Assembly: GCA_038380795.1 (NCBI GenBank)
Contig: CM076259.1
Coordinates: 71,577,741-71,641,740 of the forward strand
Direction: 5' to 3'
DNA: 64,000 nt
Source: Pyrocephalus nanus
Lineage: Eukaryota > Chordata > Aves > Passeriformes > Tyrannidae
In this document: piece by piece, positions 13,620 through 26,700 of the stretch
Position numbering within the stretch: position 1 is the first letter of the stretch
Layout of the letters: every line of letters begins with the position of its first letter
Position numbers and translations under genes: made by a program
The notes under the pieces: model-generated
Databases searched by the model: none
What the model was told of the DNA's origin: nothing
What the model saw: the letters and a program-made list of their open reading frames with translations, nothing else

Positions 13620-14372
13620 TGTATTGTGTTTGGGTTTGTGTGGCAAGATTTTGGTAGTAGGGAAGGGGCCACAGGGGTGCCAGAAGCTTCCCCTATGTCT
13701 GACAGAGGCAATGCCAGACAGCTCCCAAATGGACCTGCCACTGCAGACACCCAGATCAGGGAAGATGCAGGGGGAGGTGGTGCTCCAGGCACCAAAGCAG
13801 AGATTCCCCAGTAGCCTGTGGAGAAGACCACAGTGAGGCAGCCTGTCCTGCAGCCTGTGGAGGTGCACAGTTGAGCAGAGAGACACCTGCAGCTCACCTC
13901 ACCCAGGAGCAGGTGGATGCCCAAAAGGGGTTGTGACCTTTTATGGGATGTCTGCACTGGAGCAGACTTCTAGCAGGACTGGTGACCCCACGGAAGGTAC
14001 CCACACTGGAGCAGTTCATGAAGAACTGTAGCTCATGCGAAGGATGCACAGTGGAGAAGTTAATGGAGGACTGTCTTCCATGGGAAGGAGCTGATGCTGG
14101 AGCAGGGAAAGAGCATGAGGAATCATCCCTCAGAGATGGAAGGAGCAGAACAGACGAGTGACAAACTGACCACAACCCCCATTCTCTGCCCCACTGTGCC
14201 ACTGGGGGAAGGAGGCAGAGAAAATTGAGAGTGAAATTGAACCCAGGAGGAAGGAACAAGTAGAGGAACAAGTGTTCTAAGATTTAGTTTCGTTTTTTAT
14301 TATCGTGCTCTGAATTGATTTGTAATAAACTAAACTGGTTTCCCCAAGCTGAGTCTGTTTTGCCCTCGACAA
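13620..14372 (+). mobile_element. Avian ERVL-type LTR fragment
   Basis: The block from GTGTGGCAAGATTTTGG to CTGAGTCTGTTTTGCCC matches a widespread bird ERVL LTR family that I know by sequence but cannot name precisely. It contains the family's internal repeats around CTGGAGCAG (near 13956, 14006 and 14097) and an AATAAA near 14323. Compared with the family as I recall it, the TATA-bearing middle part is missing, so it is internally deleted. No viral gene is attached. Confidence 0.75.
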
Positions 14373-15493
14373 AAACAGTGATGATGAGACACAAATGTTT
14401 TAGAACTTGTTGAACAGTGTTCATACAACATCAAGGCCTATTCTGTTTCTTATGCTGCTCTCCCTCCCACCAAAGGAAAGTAGATTTGGGTTGCTCAAGA
14501 GAATGGGAGGGGACACAGTCAGGACTGACCCCAGCCGACCAAAGGGATATCCCATACCATATGCTCAGCAGTAAAAGCTGGGCTACAGTTTTCCCATAGC
14601 TACAATTGCTCAGGAAGTAACTAGGCATGAGTTTGCTGGTGGTGAACTACTGCATTTGCATTACTTTCTTAAATTGTTTTTATCTTCCCCATCCTGGTGT
14701 GTGGCTTAGCTCATATCTCAATTGATTCATAGCAGTGCGTCACTTATTTCCATTGCCTTTAATCTGTCATTTTATTGAACTTCATCAGCACTAAGTCTAA
14801 ATATAATCTATTTAAACCTGATCCAAGAATGCCAGACTGTGTATTGAGAGTTTAACTATTAATTATGATTTATGCTTCTTTGCAATTAATTAGTTTCTTA
14901 GAGACTTTATAACTATTCTCAAAGACCTGATTTTTATCTAAGCTTTTCTTCCAGTAGAAAAAAAATAGAATTTCAGATATTCTTCTTCACGACAAACTTA
15001 CCTTTATGTCATTACTGATAAATGAGAGCCCACTACATAGACAAAAGCACTCAGTGCGCATAATGAAGGTCTGTGATAACACTGCAGCACCATCTTGAAC
15101 ACTTTGACCAATTTTGTACCTGAATACACTTCTGGTTATGAAGTCACGTGTCGAAAGAAGTTTTGATTAGTTTGCTTTCTTTAGCTCTGCCTCCAGAGTT
15201 TTGCTTAAAAGAGATATAGACTCTACAATCCCATTCGCAAGCACCATTAAACAAACATAAATGTCTCTAACTTTTTTCCCTTGTAGAAAAAAAGTCATCA
15301 AAGCATCACTAGTTAAAAAAAAGGTGATTTTGAAAATTCTCACAAAAGATAGATTTTGGCTGGGAATTTATCTGGAAATAATAGAAACATTTACAAAGAA
15401 TCAAGAAATGTAGGAAGAAATGAAGGAAATAATTTATTTGTTCAAGTCAGAAGTGGACTTGAAAGTGATATATTCACTTCCTTTTTACGTTGT
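14373..15493. other. AT-rich intergenic DNA
   Basis: Nothing recognised. Confidence 0.5.
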
Positions 15494-15835
15494 AGAATCA
15501 TGGAATAGTTCGATTTGGAAGGGGCACTAAAGATCATCAAGTTCATGGACAGAAACGTCTTGAACTAGACAAGGTTGTTCGGGACTCTGTCCAACTTGGC
15601 CTTGAACGCTTCCAGGGATGGGGCATATACCACCTCCCTGGACAACCTGTTGCAGTGTCCCACCCATCTCATCCTAAAAAATGTCTTCCTCATATCGAGT
15701 CTAAATCTGCTCTCTTTCAGTTTCAAATTGCTTCCTTTATACATTGAAAGGCCACAATCAGGTTTCTGATTCTTCAGCCTTCTTCTCCAGGCTGAAGAAA
15801 CCCTACCCTCTCAGCCTGTCTTCATATCCAACTTT
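15494..15835 (-). mobile_element. CR1 LINE fragment
   Basis: Read on the minus strand it gives the CR1 3' region: 'gaatcatggaatagtt' is the inverted tail, and the GAGGCTGAAGAAGGCTGA-like segment is near 15780-15800. No open reading frame of note. Confidence 0.88.
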
Positions 15836-18258
15836 TTATGCAGTTCAGGACACAATTTTGTTTTATGGACCCCAATAAAAGTATACAACAACAATTTCTG
15901 GGATATTTAAAAGTGAAAACTGGATCAAAAGTCAGAATATAGTGACTTGGAAGCTGCAGTCATTAATTCCTGGAGTTAATTCATGAGAAGATAAATGCCC
16001 ACCAGGATATCAACTCTATTGACCTGAATCTGGACAGGCCCTTCATACTACCTTTGTCAGTGCTTCTGACGTGTAAAACAAAGATATGGGTTGAACCTTA
16101 TGAATCCTATCTCCCAGATTGATGGATACTGCCAAATACCTCTTTTGCAGCTTGGTCAATAGACAGTCTACCTTTTGGCAGTGGCAGAATACACAGAGTC
16201 GCAAAATATCCTGGAAAGATTAACTGATTAACTTTCAGTATCTCCTAAACTTTCAGTTGCTCTTTACTCAGCTGTAAGGCACCTGACTCCTCCATTTGCC
16301 CTGTAAAACAGAAATGCTTTCTCCATTCCAATACATCTCCTCTTTTCCTTCCCCTTGGTTGAAGCTTAACAGGACTTGAACTCAGCAAGTTGGTAATTAA
16401 TTAAATAAATTTAAAGCATAACCCCTGAGGTTTGACCTGAGAGCGGAAATTGCTCTGGCCGCTCAGTGACACGGAATGTGATTGCTGAAAGATTAACAAT
16501 GGGAAAGACAGCTGAAGAAACCACCCGAATAGAGAGTCACAAGATGCCTTTCCACTCTGTTAGACCAGGAGCCATGCAGCTGGATCTTAACAGATGGCCT
16601 CAGTCTCTTGTAAAATATTTAAGTATGCCTTAATTCTGTCTTAGGGTTTCTACAGAAGAAAGAGCCTCAATGTATTGTATTTTTACTGCTGACAGCAATG
16701 GTCCATTGAAGTGGCAGTGAAAGCACAGGGAGACACTGGGACTACTCTGTCCTTCTGGCTGGCTGCCCACAGAGGCAAGGAAGTCCCTACTATTGTAATG
16801 CAGATGACAGAAAACAAAGCACACACTGCAGCTGAATTAATTGAAAGAAATCAACTGCACACCAAAACATAATTTAAGTGTTAAAAATAAATCTTGGCAT
16901 AATCATTAGCATCACATATTTCATGAAACATCCTCACTCAACTGAATTATTAAGCTGTGAAGAAAACAATGTGTTATAAAACAATCAGAAAGTTTTTTAT
17001 GCAACAGGCAATTTGGAAAACATGGGAGTTTGGTTTTGATTTTTTTGGTTTTGTTTACTTTGTTTTGGTTTGGGTTTTTTTGTGAGTGGGGAGGTGTGAA
17101 GGAATGGGGGAATGTAGAAGGAGTAAATAAGAAAATATCAATCACCTTTGTATTTTCTCAACTCTAGTTCCAAACAGCACTCTGTGACCAGATGACTTCC
17201 AAAATAGACTGTAATTTAGATATGAAATCCATTTAATGACATGACCTGAGACTCTTAACTGCATGAACTTTGTGAAAAATAAGTTTACTGACTCCAGAGG
17301 AAATATTCTTTATTTGCATCAGCTTAACAGAAAACAGAATTGCCCCAAAATTATGCTAAAATAAGAATACTAAGCTTTGAAAAGGAACTGTTTTCAGCCC
17401 TTAGACTATTTTCTCATGATATTCTAATATATCTTTGTAAAAAAATGGTTTATTTAAGAAAAGTACAAGTAAAATTTTTATAGGAAAAGCATAGACAGTC
17501 TCTCTATTCTACTCCTACGCAACTAGCTTTGTCATTTTTAAACACTGAAGCTCCTTGATCTTGGACAGTTGACTTGTGGACACAGTGACTTCAATCTGTG
17601 TATGTGTTTTGGTGACAAATATGATTAAATTCCATTTGTTTTTTTCTGTAAGGCACATAATGCCTCCTAGTGCCCTTTTGTCACTCTCACTTCCTTATTA
17701 ATAAAACCCTGAGTGATCACAGGACCTCACAGATGCATGTTGGTTGCAAAGATTCATTTCAGCATACACACTGGTAAAAAAGTGAATAGAGAAGTCTGTA
17801 GTTCAGAAATATGTATCTATATTAAGAAAACTGTTACATTTAAGGTAACCCCCTCCTGCGTTTTGAATAGAATTTTGAGAGTCTGCATTTTTGACATAAA
17901 CTATGAAAACATTCGTTATATTTTTCATTGAATGACATGTTATGGTATTACAAAGACTTAAAGCATTAAATGCAATAGAGAAATCTATGCAATGACCTGT
18001 CTTTCACTGAAAAGGATCAAACAAAAAATAAAATAGAATTTAGGCTTCCAAATAAAAGGATAAATATGGTGCACCACACTTGAAGTTTGCAGTCAGAATT
18101 TGAACTGCAGTTGTTCATCCACAGCTGGTTAGAAGCAAGAGATTACAAGATACTGTTGTTGTATTTGGATGTTTCCTCCTGAGGGAGGAAATGCTAGTGT
18201 ACAGAGAACGAGTTTTTCAGTTGGTTACTTGATAATCAGGAGTTTGCCACAAACTCAG
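15836..18258. other. Intergenic DNA
   Basis: No gene recognised. A T/G-rich tract lies at 17035-17085. The rest is AT-rich and unremarkable. Confidence 0.5.
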
Positions 18259-18500
18259 TAACCACAGGATAGGTTGTAAAGGACCTCTGGAGATCACCTG
18301 CGGTAATACCCTATTCAAAACAGGGCCAAATAGTGAAGGGTCATGTTGAGCTGAGCCCTGATGATCTCCAGGGATGGAACCTCCATAGCCTTTCTGGGAA
18401 ACCTCTTCTTCCCATGTTAGACCTCCCTCACAGTTGTTCTAATGTCTAATTCAAATGTCCAGCTTTTCTAACTTGTGCCTCACTTCTTATCCTTCCTCTG
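18259..18500 (-). mobile_element. CR1 LINE fragment, diverged
   Basis: On the minus strand it has the CR1 3' plan: the inverted GGACCTCTGGAGATCA end, the 'ccagggatggaacctcc' block, then the inverted segment upstream of it. It is more diverged than the other copies. Confidence 0.75.
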
Positions 18501-20470
18501 TCCATGACACTGTAAGGGAACGGTGATGTGGAGCAAGGGCAGTCAAAGGCAAGGCAAGGGTAGAGAGACAAGTGCTGAGGGTTAGGGCAAGGCAGACTCA
18601 GTCACCAAGGGATGCAGCCACACGGTATCTGGGAGAGGAGGGCTAGGATGTGGATGATGACTGGGGTCAGCTGGGAAACCACCAATATCTAGGCAAAGCC
18701 AGAGTAACCAGGAAAGCCTGAGGTCAAGCTGGAGAGTCAAGGCTGACACCAACAAAGCAGATATGCAGATCCATCAAGGTTGGTATGCAGCTCGGGCAGG
18801 GACCAGGTAGGAGCGCTTGAGCTCAAACACAGGTCCCAGGATGAGTGGGAAGACCCTGGTGAGCTTTCCAGCCCTCCCATACTCTGCTCCTCATCTGGTC
18901 ACCCATTCTTGCCCTACCAGTGCTGGCCTGGGGGCACCACAGCTGAATCTCAAGGTGGGTGTTCTGCAGAGCCCATCAGCACTCTCAGCCTTCACAGACA
19001 GCTTCTGTGGCATCCGTGAGCTTCTAATGGGCAACGAGTATGTTTTATGTGGGAAAAGTGTGGAATGTGTATTCATTCATTCTGAATAATAGGAGACTGA
19101 GTAATAAGAGACAGAAAGAAATGCAGTGCCAAATTAGATATCACCTAAATTATGTTTCTACATGGGAGGTCTTTCAAACCTATATTTCCTAATTATAACC
19201 TATGACAAAACAAAACAAAAATCAAATTTTTAAATACAAGTTTTTCTCCTTCTGACATTTTTGTGTTTAATGTCCATGGGTTTTCCTAGTTATTCAGTCA
19301 TTTATAGGATAATATTGCAAATAAGAAATGAAGAGCAAATTTTTCACTGTACAAGTGCCACTGCCATTAGAAATTATCTAAATACTATCTCAGACCTAAA
19401 AAGTCTCTTATTATAGTTTATAGTTTTTATAAAAAAACTTATTATAGTTAATAAATACTTTTATACTTAATACTTTTATAAAGACATTTGCTTATTTCAT
19501 TCTAAACAATTTTCTTTTTGGAATAACTTTCCCATAGGAATCTATACACTAGTTTCTACTTAAAATCCTTCCCTGATTTCCCCATTTTCTTGGCACCACC
19601 ATAGTTAAAGAGTGTTTCAACAGGAGTCAGTATAAATTATTTTATTCTATAATTATTTTGTGAACAATATTCACATATTTTATAGAAATATCTCAGAACC
19701 TTCAGCTGTATACCACTTCAGTTTATCTAACAAAATGATTTCTGCAACTATTTTTTGCCATTTTTACTTACTTTAATTCAAATTTGACTGTAGATTTTTC
19801 AGGGTAAGACAAAAGTTCTGTTTCATTGTTAAACTGCTAATCACAGGTATTATCATACTTCACATTCCATTAGGTGAATTTTATTTACAGTTCTTCTGAA
19901 GGCTTGTAACAATAAATACAGAACATCATAAAATGTCAGGTCAAACCAAAAATGTTCAGAAATATATAATTGTATATTATGAATAAAGCTGGTGAAGAAG
20001 GTTTGATGCAAGCATGAAAAGAATTTATCTCATCCAGTGCTGGAAATAAAGAACAGGAAAAACTGATAAAACAGATAAAATATTTGACCCAAAAGCCTAG
20101 ACTTAAATGCTGGTGAAATAAACCATCAAAAATTTCCATTAGATTAATTCTGTCTTGCTCTCCTTTGAATTCCAGTCTCATTCTACTGGTGAATACTGCA
20201 ACTACCAGTGCATAAGCTTTGCAGTTTTGAAGGTCTTTTGATTATATTAAGACTCCACAGATAATACTACATACAGAATTAATTATCGTCCCTTACCTAT
20301 TCAGGAGAAAAATCTGTACATCACTGTGAGAATTAAAAACCGTATCACAATCATATCAAAACTCATTACCCTCTCAAAATTTTGATTCTGTTCTTCGATT
20401 AAAGTCATAAAACCTTGTGCATTGATGTAAAAAAAGCAAACCTTTCCATCTCCACCCTTTCAATAATCGA
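18501..20470. other. Intergenic; GC-rich unidentified block then AT-rich DNA
   Basis: Positions 18500-19020 are GC-richer with GGCAAGG/GGTCAGC-like words, possibly an old repeat that I cannot name. From 19090 on it is AT-rich with no gene recognised. Confidence 0.4.
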
Positions 20471-20706
20471 AGGAAACTATAAGGGGAGAATAAGGAATAA
20501 TTTTTTTACAATGAAGATAGTGAGGTGTGGGAACAGGTTTCCCAGAGAAGCTATGGCTGCCCATCCCTGGAGGTGTTCAAAACCAGGTTGGATGGGGCTT
20601 TGAGCAATCTGGTCTAGTGGAAGGTGTCCCTGCCTGAAGAAGGGGACTTGAAACTGTATGAATTTTAAAGGTTCTTTCCAAAACAAACCATTTTATCCTT
20701 CTATGA
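20471..20706 (+). mobile_element. CR1 LINE fragment, 3' end
   Basis: Contains GGGAACAGGTTTCCCAG, CCATCCCTGGAGGTGTTCAA, the GGTTGGATGGGGCTTTGAG block and the TCTATGATTG tail in CR1 order. Short, 5'-truncated copy. Confidence 0.92.
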
Positions 20707-23700
20707 TTGTCATTGCCTCATTGAAAAATAGAAGAAGAAAAAAAGAATAACGTTAAAAGAATAAATGTATGAAAATTGTGACCTATATGATTTATTGTAT
20801 TTGTAAACCCCCTTTATTTTATTATTGTGAAATGCTCAATACAAAATGAAGAATTTCAATCAATATGACCTAAAAGCTTGTATTGTATTCACAAATAATG
20901 GCTATTTGTGAAAATGAACAGTGTATATTATATGAAAATTATATTGAAGAAAACATAAAATAATCTATGAAATTCTGTGACAATGACAGTGAATAACTAA
21001 AAGTTTCTTTGATATATTTCATTAAATATTTGCCTCATGCTATTTGGCTTTTTTTTTTTTCTTCTTTACACAAAATTGAATGCCTTACTAGTCATTTGCA
21101 AACAAAATCGACCAAAACTATAAAGAAGCTATATACTTTAATGCTGCCCATGCTTCGATGATCTACAGTGACATACTTCTGCACAGTTATGAGCTTTTCA
21201 GAACAGCCCAGGAAAAAGAAAAGCTTTGTAATATTATGTAAACATAATCGAATGGAAGCAAATTGATGCTATAGCCAATAATCTATATACAGTTATGTCC
21301 CTCTGTAATGTTTGTCTATAGATCCTCTGCTCAACCGTTGATCCAAATCAGCTCCCTAATCGTGTCATTTTCTTAATGAATTATTAAAACAAATTGAATT
21401 AAAAGTTTTAAAAATCTCTTCAACATTAACTTTTTAAAAATCCAATTAAAAAAAAAAGCGCACCCCAAAATGAATATTAAATACTCAACTGATTTTCCAG
21501 GAATTTATTCTAGTTGATAGTTGTAGCCACTTGTTTCTTTCAGGTAAAATTTAGATAATCATAACAAACAATTTTCTTGGGGGAGGAAAAACTTGGATAC
21601 TAAAGATCAGAATTTTATTTCTAGAAAAGCATTTCTCACGTTTTGTCAGCAGATGGCAGCAAATATCCAGTGAACAGCAGACTTTTCCACAGTATCCGTT
21701 AAATTGCATGTTACTACATCTAACTATGGGAAGATCAAGGTAACTAGCATAAATTTTTCTAATAAAATCATAAAAATATCTGGATAATATTAAAATATGA
21801 ATCCTAAAATATTAATTGAATTAATTTAATGTGTTTTTTTCTGAGTCCAATAAGTAGACATCACATGTAAGATGGAGTTCCATAGCTATGGAGTTTCAAG
21901 CACTAAAATAGGTAGGATTTGACTTGAAGTGAGAAACTGAAAATGCAGCACTTAAGGTTATCAACTGATTAAATTTCTTGTTCTGGGAAAGTTTGAGTGT
22001 TTGGGTTCAGTTTGTTTCTTTTTATAGTGGTCTATTATCACTTGTGAAAGCATTGATGCATTCAGATGGTCAAAACCCTTTTATCAACTATATAAGCATT
22101 TATGATTTATGTTACGTGCCTCCTGAAATGCGTGAAGCAAAAAGCTTACAAATCTACTGACAGTTTTTGGAAAAGATTAGGGATGGGATTCCTCCTCTCT
22201 TGTCCTTCAGAAGATGATATCTAATACTTGAAAGAGATATGTACTTTTACTTGGTCAGTTGTCATCATGCCAGAAGCTTTAAGCTATCCCCACAGCAAAG
22301 TGATGAGGGAGCAATAGGAAATGTTTAACAAGATACTATTACACACTCTCCAAATAAATGTAATTCTGTTTTTGAGACTAATGTTGCCAACTAGACACAA
22401 CTACTCAAAATTAGATTTCATAATTGTGACAAGTAAACTGTAATTTAAGTGTACAAGGAAGATGAAATTTCTTGTTGGTTTTCTTTTCTTCTTTTTTTTC
22501 TCAGAAAGATGCTCCTTCTGGCCATTCCTCTTTGGTATAGCAATGTATACATAAGCAGTAAAGTTGATGCTTGAAGGACAAATTAGACCTTTTCCAAACA
22601 AGACTTAGATGAAGGAACATATGCCATAAATCAGTGTGTTCTGTGTGCCTTGGACCTCCTATACTGAGCATAAAGACCATGCCTTGTACAACATATGGAT
22701 CCCAACAAGACTAATTAATCTCAGCAGACCAAATTTCTACTGGCATGCAAAAATGCTTCAATATATTCTGACCAAATATTACTGAAAATGGTGCTGACAC
22801 TTCTTGACTAAAAAGCTGCATCTGCTGTTCCAGTAGTTATTTATTCTATCTGAACCAGATGAGATCAGCTTTCCAGTTCCACCTTCTAACTCAATTTAAC
22901 TAACATTAACCAGTGTTTATTCTTAAAAAATAGAAAGATATTTCAAAAACTTTGGTGAGATAGCATAAATAATGTATGCATGAAGTTTTGAAAATGCTGC
23001 AGTTGAAAAGCACGTCAAAGTTAATTGAATACAAACACAAGAAATTAAGATGCTGACAGAAAACAAACAAACAAAATTCCTCTTCATGTTGAAAAGGAGA
23101 GTAGAAACAAAAGGGATAATGCATGGACTGAATCTATTTGAAATGGAAGAAAGAAGTCCAAAAAGCTCTTGAAGAATGTGAAGACTGGCAAATATTATTC
23201 AAGGTTGTTGACTATAGAAAAGTTGACAGTACAGAATAAATAAGAATTAATAAATAATATAGAACTAATATTCATATGTCCTATTCTACAATAATAGTGA
23301 GAAGATCTCTTTTCCTAAAACTTTAACATTACCATATAAAAAGAATCTCATAAACTAATTTTTGCTTCAAGCAATATAGTCAAGCAATGCATCATTTTAC
23401 CACCGGTTTGCTTTAAAACAAGTTGGGTACTGACTGAATATCTTGGTTAGGAGTTCCAAGGAGACCATTACACTCCAATTCACTTCTTGCAAATATGTTC
23501 ACAGCAGTTGTCTTGGAGGTCATGAAGTTGTTACTGCTCCATACGACTAGTAGCAAAGGGAGATGCATTTGGTAATTTATAGCCTGATTTAGATTTGACT
23601 GTAGTTCATAGGAATTAGCACCATTTTCATTAAATTATAGATCAAGCAGTTATTAAGTAAGGATTGTAAGGCTAAGCATATGATAAATTCACTCCCCTAG

Positions 23701-26700
23701 AAATCACCTGGCAACAAATACCAGGCTTCAAATTTAATCAAGTTATCAGTGAAACTGAGACACTGTTTTACTTAATATATGTTCAAATCATTAGCATCCA
23801 AAATGTAGAAATCTTAAAGAATAGTTTTATACATACAAACCTTTTTTAAACTACTCAGTGTCTAGGATGAAATACTTTGAGATAATGCATTAGTCTTACA
23901 GTCTTCTAGTCTTATAAAAAAACCCGAAACCAAACCAAAACAGAAAAAGGGTGAGAAGAAGCTATTTCTTATGGAGAAAAATAGACCAACATTCAAAGAT
24001 ATGCCACTAAAAGATACTTCTAGGTATATCACTATATGAACTTCAGGCAGAAAAGTATTTATTCCTTAAGTCATAAAGCATCTACTTATTTTCTAGTCTT
24101 ATCACATTTGCATTGCAGAGATATACAGCAATATACTGTTGCCTTTTCATGATGTCTCTTCATCTTTTTCCACCCTTCAGACCCTATTCCAGAAAAATTT
24201 CCTCATTCCTTCCACAGAGACATCTGCCCAGCTGTTAAATGGAACTTTTTTTTAATTGTTTTGTGCCTTCTGAAATTTTACTTCCCTCCATGAAAAGACT
24301 TAAAGGCACCATATTCTATAATCAAACACATTTAGATTCAGTGAAACTCTGTTACTGCATACTAATGTAATAATGAGAAAAGGAATTAAAGTCACTACTT
24401 TAAAAAGAACTTAATTAGTAAATATTTAGAAAGCACAGATGCTGAATAAACCCCTCATTTAGCTATAGACTTCAGCAGAACAATTACTGCATGAAAAAAA
24501 TCAAAAGACTCAAAAGAAAAATAAAACTAGATTGGTGGCAAGTATATAAACTGTGTATAGAAACTGTGCACAAAGTATTAGCTTTTCTTCATAAAGAGCA
24601 AGAAACTACTCTCAGTCATTGCTCCATATTTTTTACACAAATAAAACTGGATGGCAACTGAAAGTCTCAGAGAAGGCTCAGAAGTCAGTCCCTGGCAACA
24701 GCACGAGATAGTTTCAGCAAACTGGCCCTTGGCACAGTATGTCTCAAACTGGGACATTAAACTAAATAATTAGTTAAATAATTAAACATAAACCAGTCTC
24801 TTCCAAAGGAGGCACTAACAAGCACAGGAAAATAAAGAAGAAAAGGAGTGATTTGCTTTTTCTGCTTAAGGCTTGCAAAAACTGGAGCACAACATTACTT
24901 GTTTATTCCAAAGACTTAAACACTCAGTGCAAGGGTTCACGTTTGCAGAGTCCAGGTGGAAATGACTCAGTATGATAAAAAAAAAAAGAAAAAACGGCAG
25001 GCTGCCTTGTTGTAATTCACATAATTGAAATATTTTGCCTAAATGCGTTACATCTCCCCACACACATCAAAGGCTTGTGTTTCCTCAAAGTTTCCATTTA
25101 CATTTAGGGAAGCCAGAGTTCTTAAGCTCTTATGAGAGAGAAAATAAGATGTGGTCTGGGCATCTCTGCTTAAGTGTGGATAACAAATCACAACATCGTG
25201 TAAAATACCAGGTGCCAGGCAAAGATGCCTTGTATTTAATATATACTGCAGCACCACCACTGCTCTGTTACCCTTTGCTGCATTAAGGACCGCATGTCTA
25301 ATTCAGTTTGTACATCAGCTTGTACTGACGTGCCAGCATTAGGGCCTCTAATGATGCTCCAGTAGCCCAGCTGTGTAGGAAAACTGGGTTGCAGGTGTTA
25401 AAGAATCGGCTGGAATTTATGTCCTAGCTGGTATCTTTTTCAAAGGTTTTCTGGGGATGAATGATTTTTTGGTTTACTTGCTTTTTGAAGGTTTTTGTGG
25501 GGAAGTTCGAGGAAGTAGAGGGTTGCCTGGAAGGGTAGAACTTCTAATGTGAATGGGGCAAGGGCCTGCTTTCTGTGTATTTCAATTGGCATTTAGATGG
25601 GGCTGCCCTTTTCTTCTGTGGCTTCAGATAAAAATGATGAAGATTTTTTTCACCAGCCTGTGTGAGATATTTGCTGTCTTGCCGGGCAGCCTCCACGTGA
25701 TGGAGAATGCAGATTGAGAGGCTGCATTCTTTAGGGAAATAAGGACTCAGAGATACTGATGTGGGAAGAGCAGCAGCAGCCTTAGCTGTGTGCTTTGGGC
25801 CAGTAATAAGAGTGACAGTCATTGCAGAGGTCTACTGAAAGCAATGAGGGGCCAGCAGTAATTCTTGTCCGGGCTGCTTGCATTGTGAATAACTAGCACT
25901 GGGGCAAGTGCAGCCTTGTGGGGCTTCGCTGGGAAGAGAGATGGACAGTGAAGATGAGGGACAGGCACTTAGTGCTTGTTGTACCCTTTCATATCACATC
26001 CAGGAGGCCAAATGATATGAGCAGGAATGACTAAAAGCTTTAGAAGAAAAGGTGGATGTTATTTTCCCTTTATTGCCCAGCTGAGCCTACAACTGAGATA
26101 GTATCAAGTCAAGGATGCTAAGAACATGAAAAGAGTGAGGGTAGGGGCCAAGGTGTGGTGGTGTTACCTCCTTCCCGCCATCTCTAGATGTCAGGTTGAA
26201 TCTTTGCCTTGGGTTAGGGGGCTGTGTTCTGGCTGACCATGTGATGGACTGTGTCAGGACTCTGCTGGTGGGGGCAGCCACTCCACCTGAGAAGTCACTG
26301 AATGAAATGCCTATGCAGCACTGGAAACAAGATGGAGGACCCCTTTCCCAAGAGGCTATTTAAACTTTTACATTGGAAAAGATTTAAACTTGTCATTGGA
26401 TATATTTTGTCAGAAATGATTTTATTACTCAGTGGCTATTAATTATGTGCCTTACTGTGGGCATTCATATTTCAAGTCATTATCCTTTTATTTTCTGACA
26501 AAAATGTAGTAGATCTTTAAGAGTGACTGTTCCCTGCTATTGAGAAAGCCATGGCATCATAAAACTTGAGAAGTCTTGCACTAATGTAATAAATTTATTA
26601 ATGACAGCTATATTTGAAATATTGTGTGCATGTATAATGCCTCACAATAGAAAATAAAATACTTATAGCACTATTTCTGTTCTGGCTCTAATCCAGCATT

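Noticed and set aside
13602..14271. Overlapping open frames within the ERVL-type LTR
   Set aside because: LTR sequence with tandem internal repeats; no retroviral protein motif is present.
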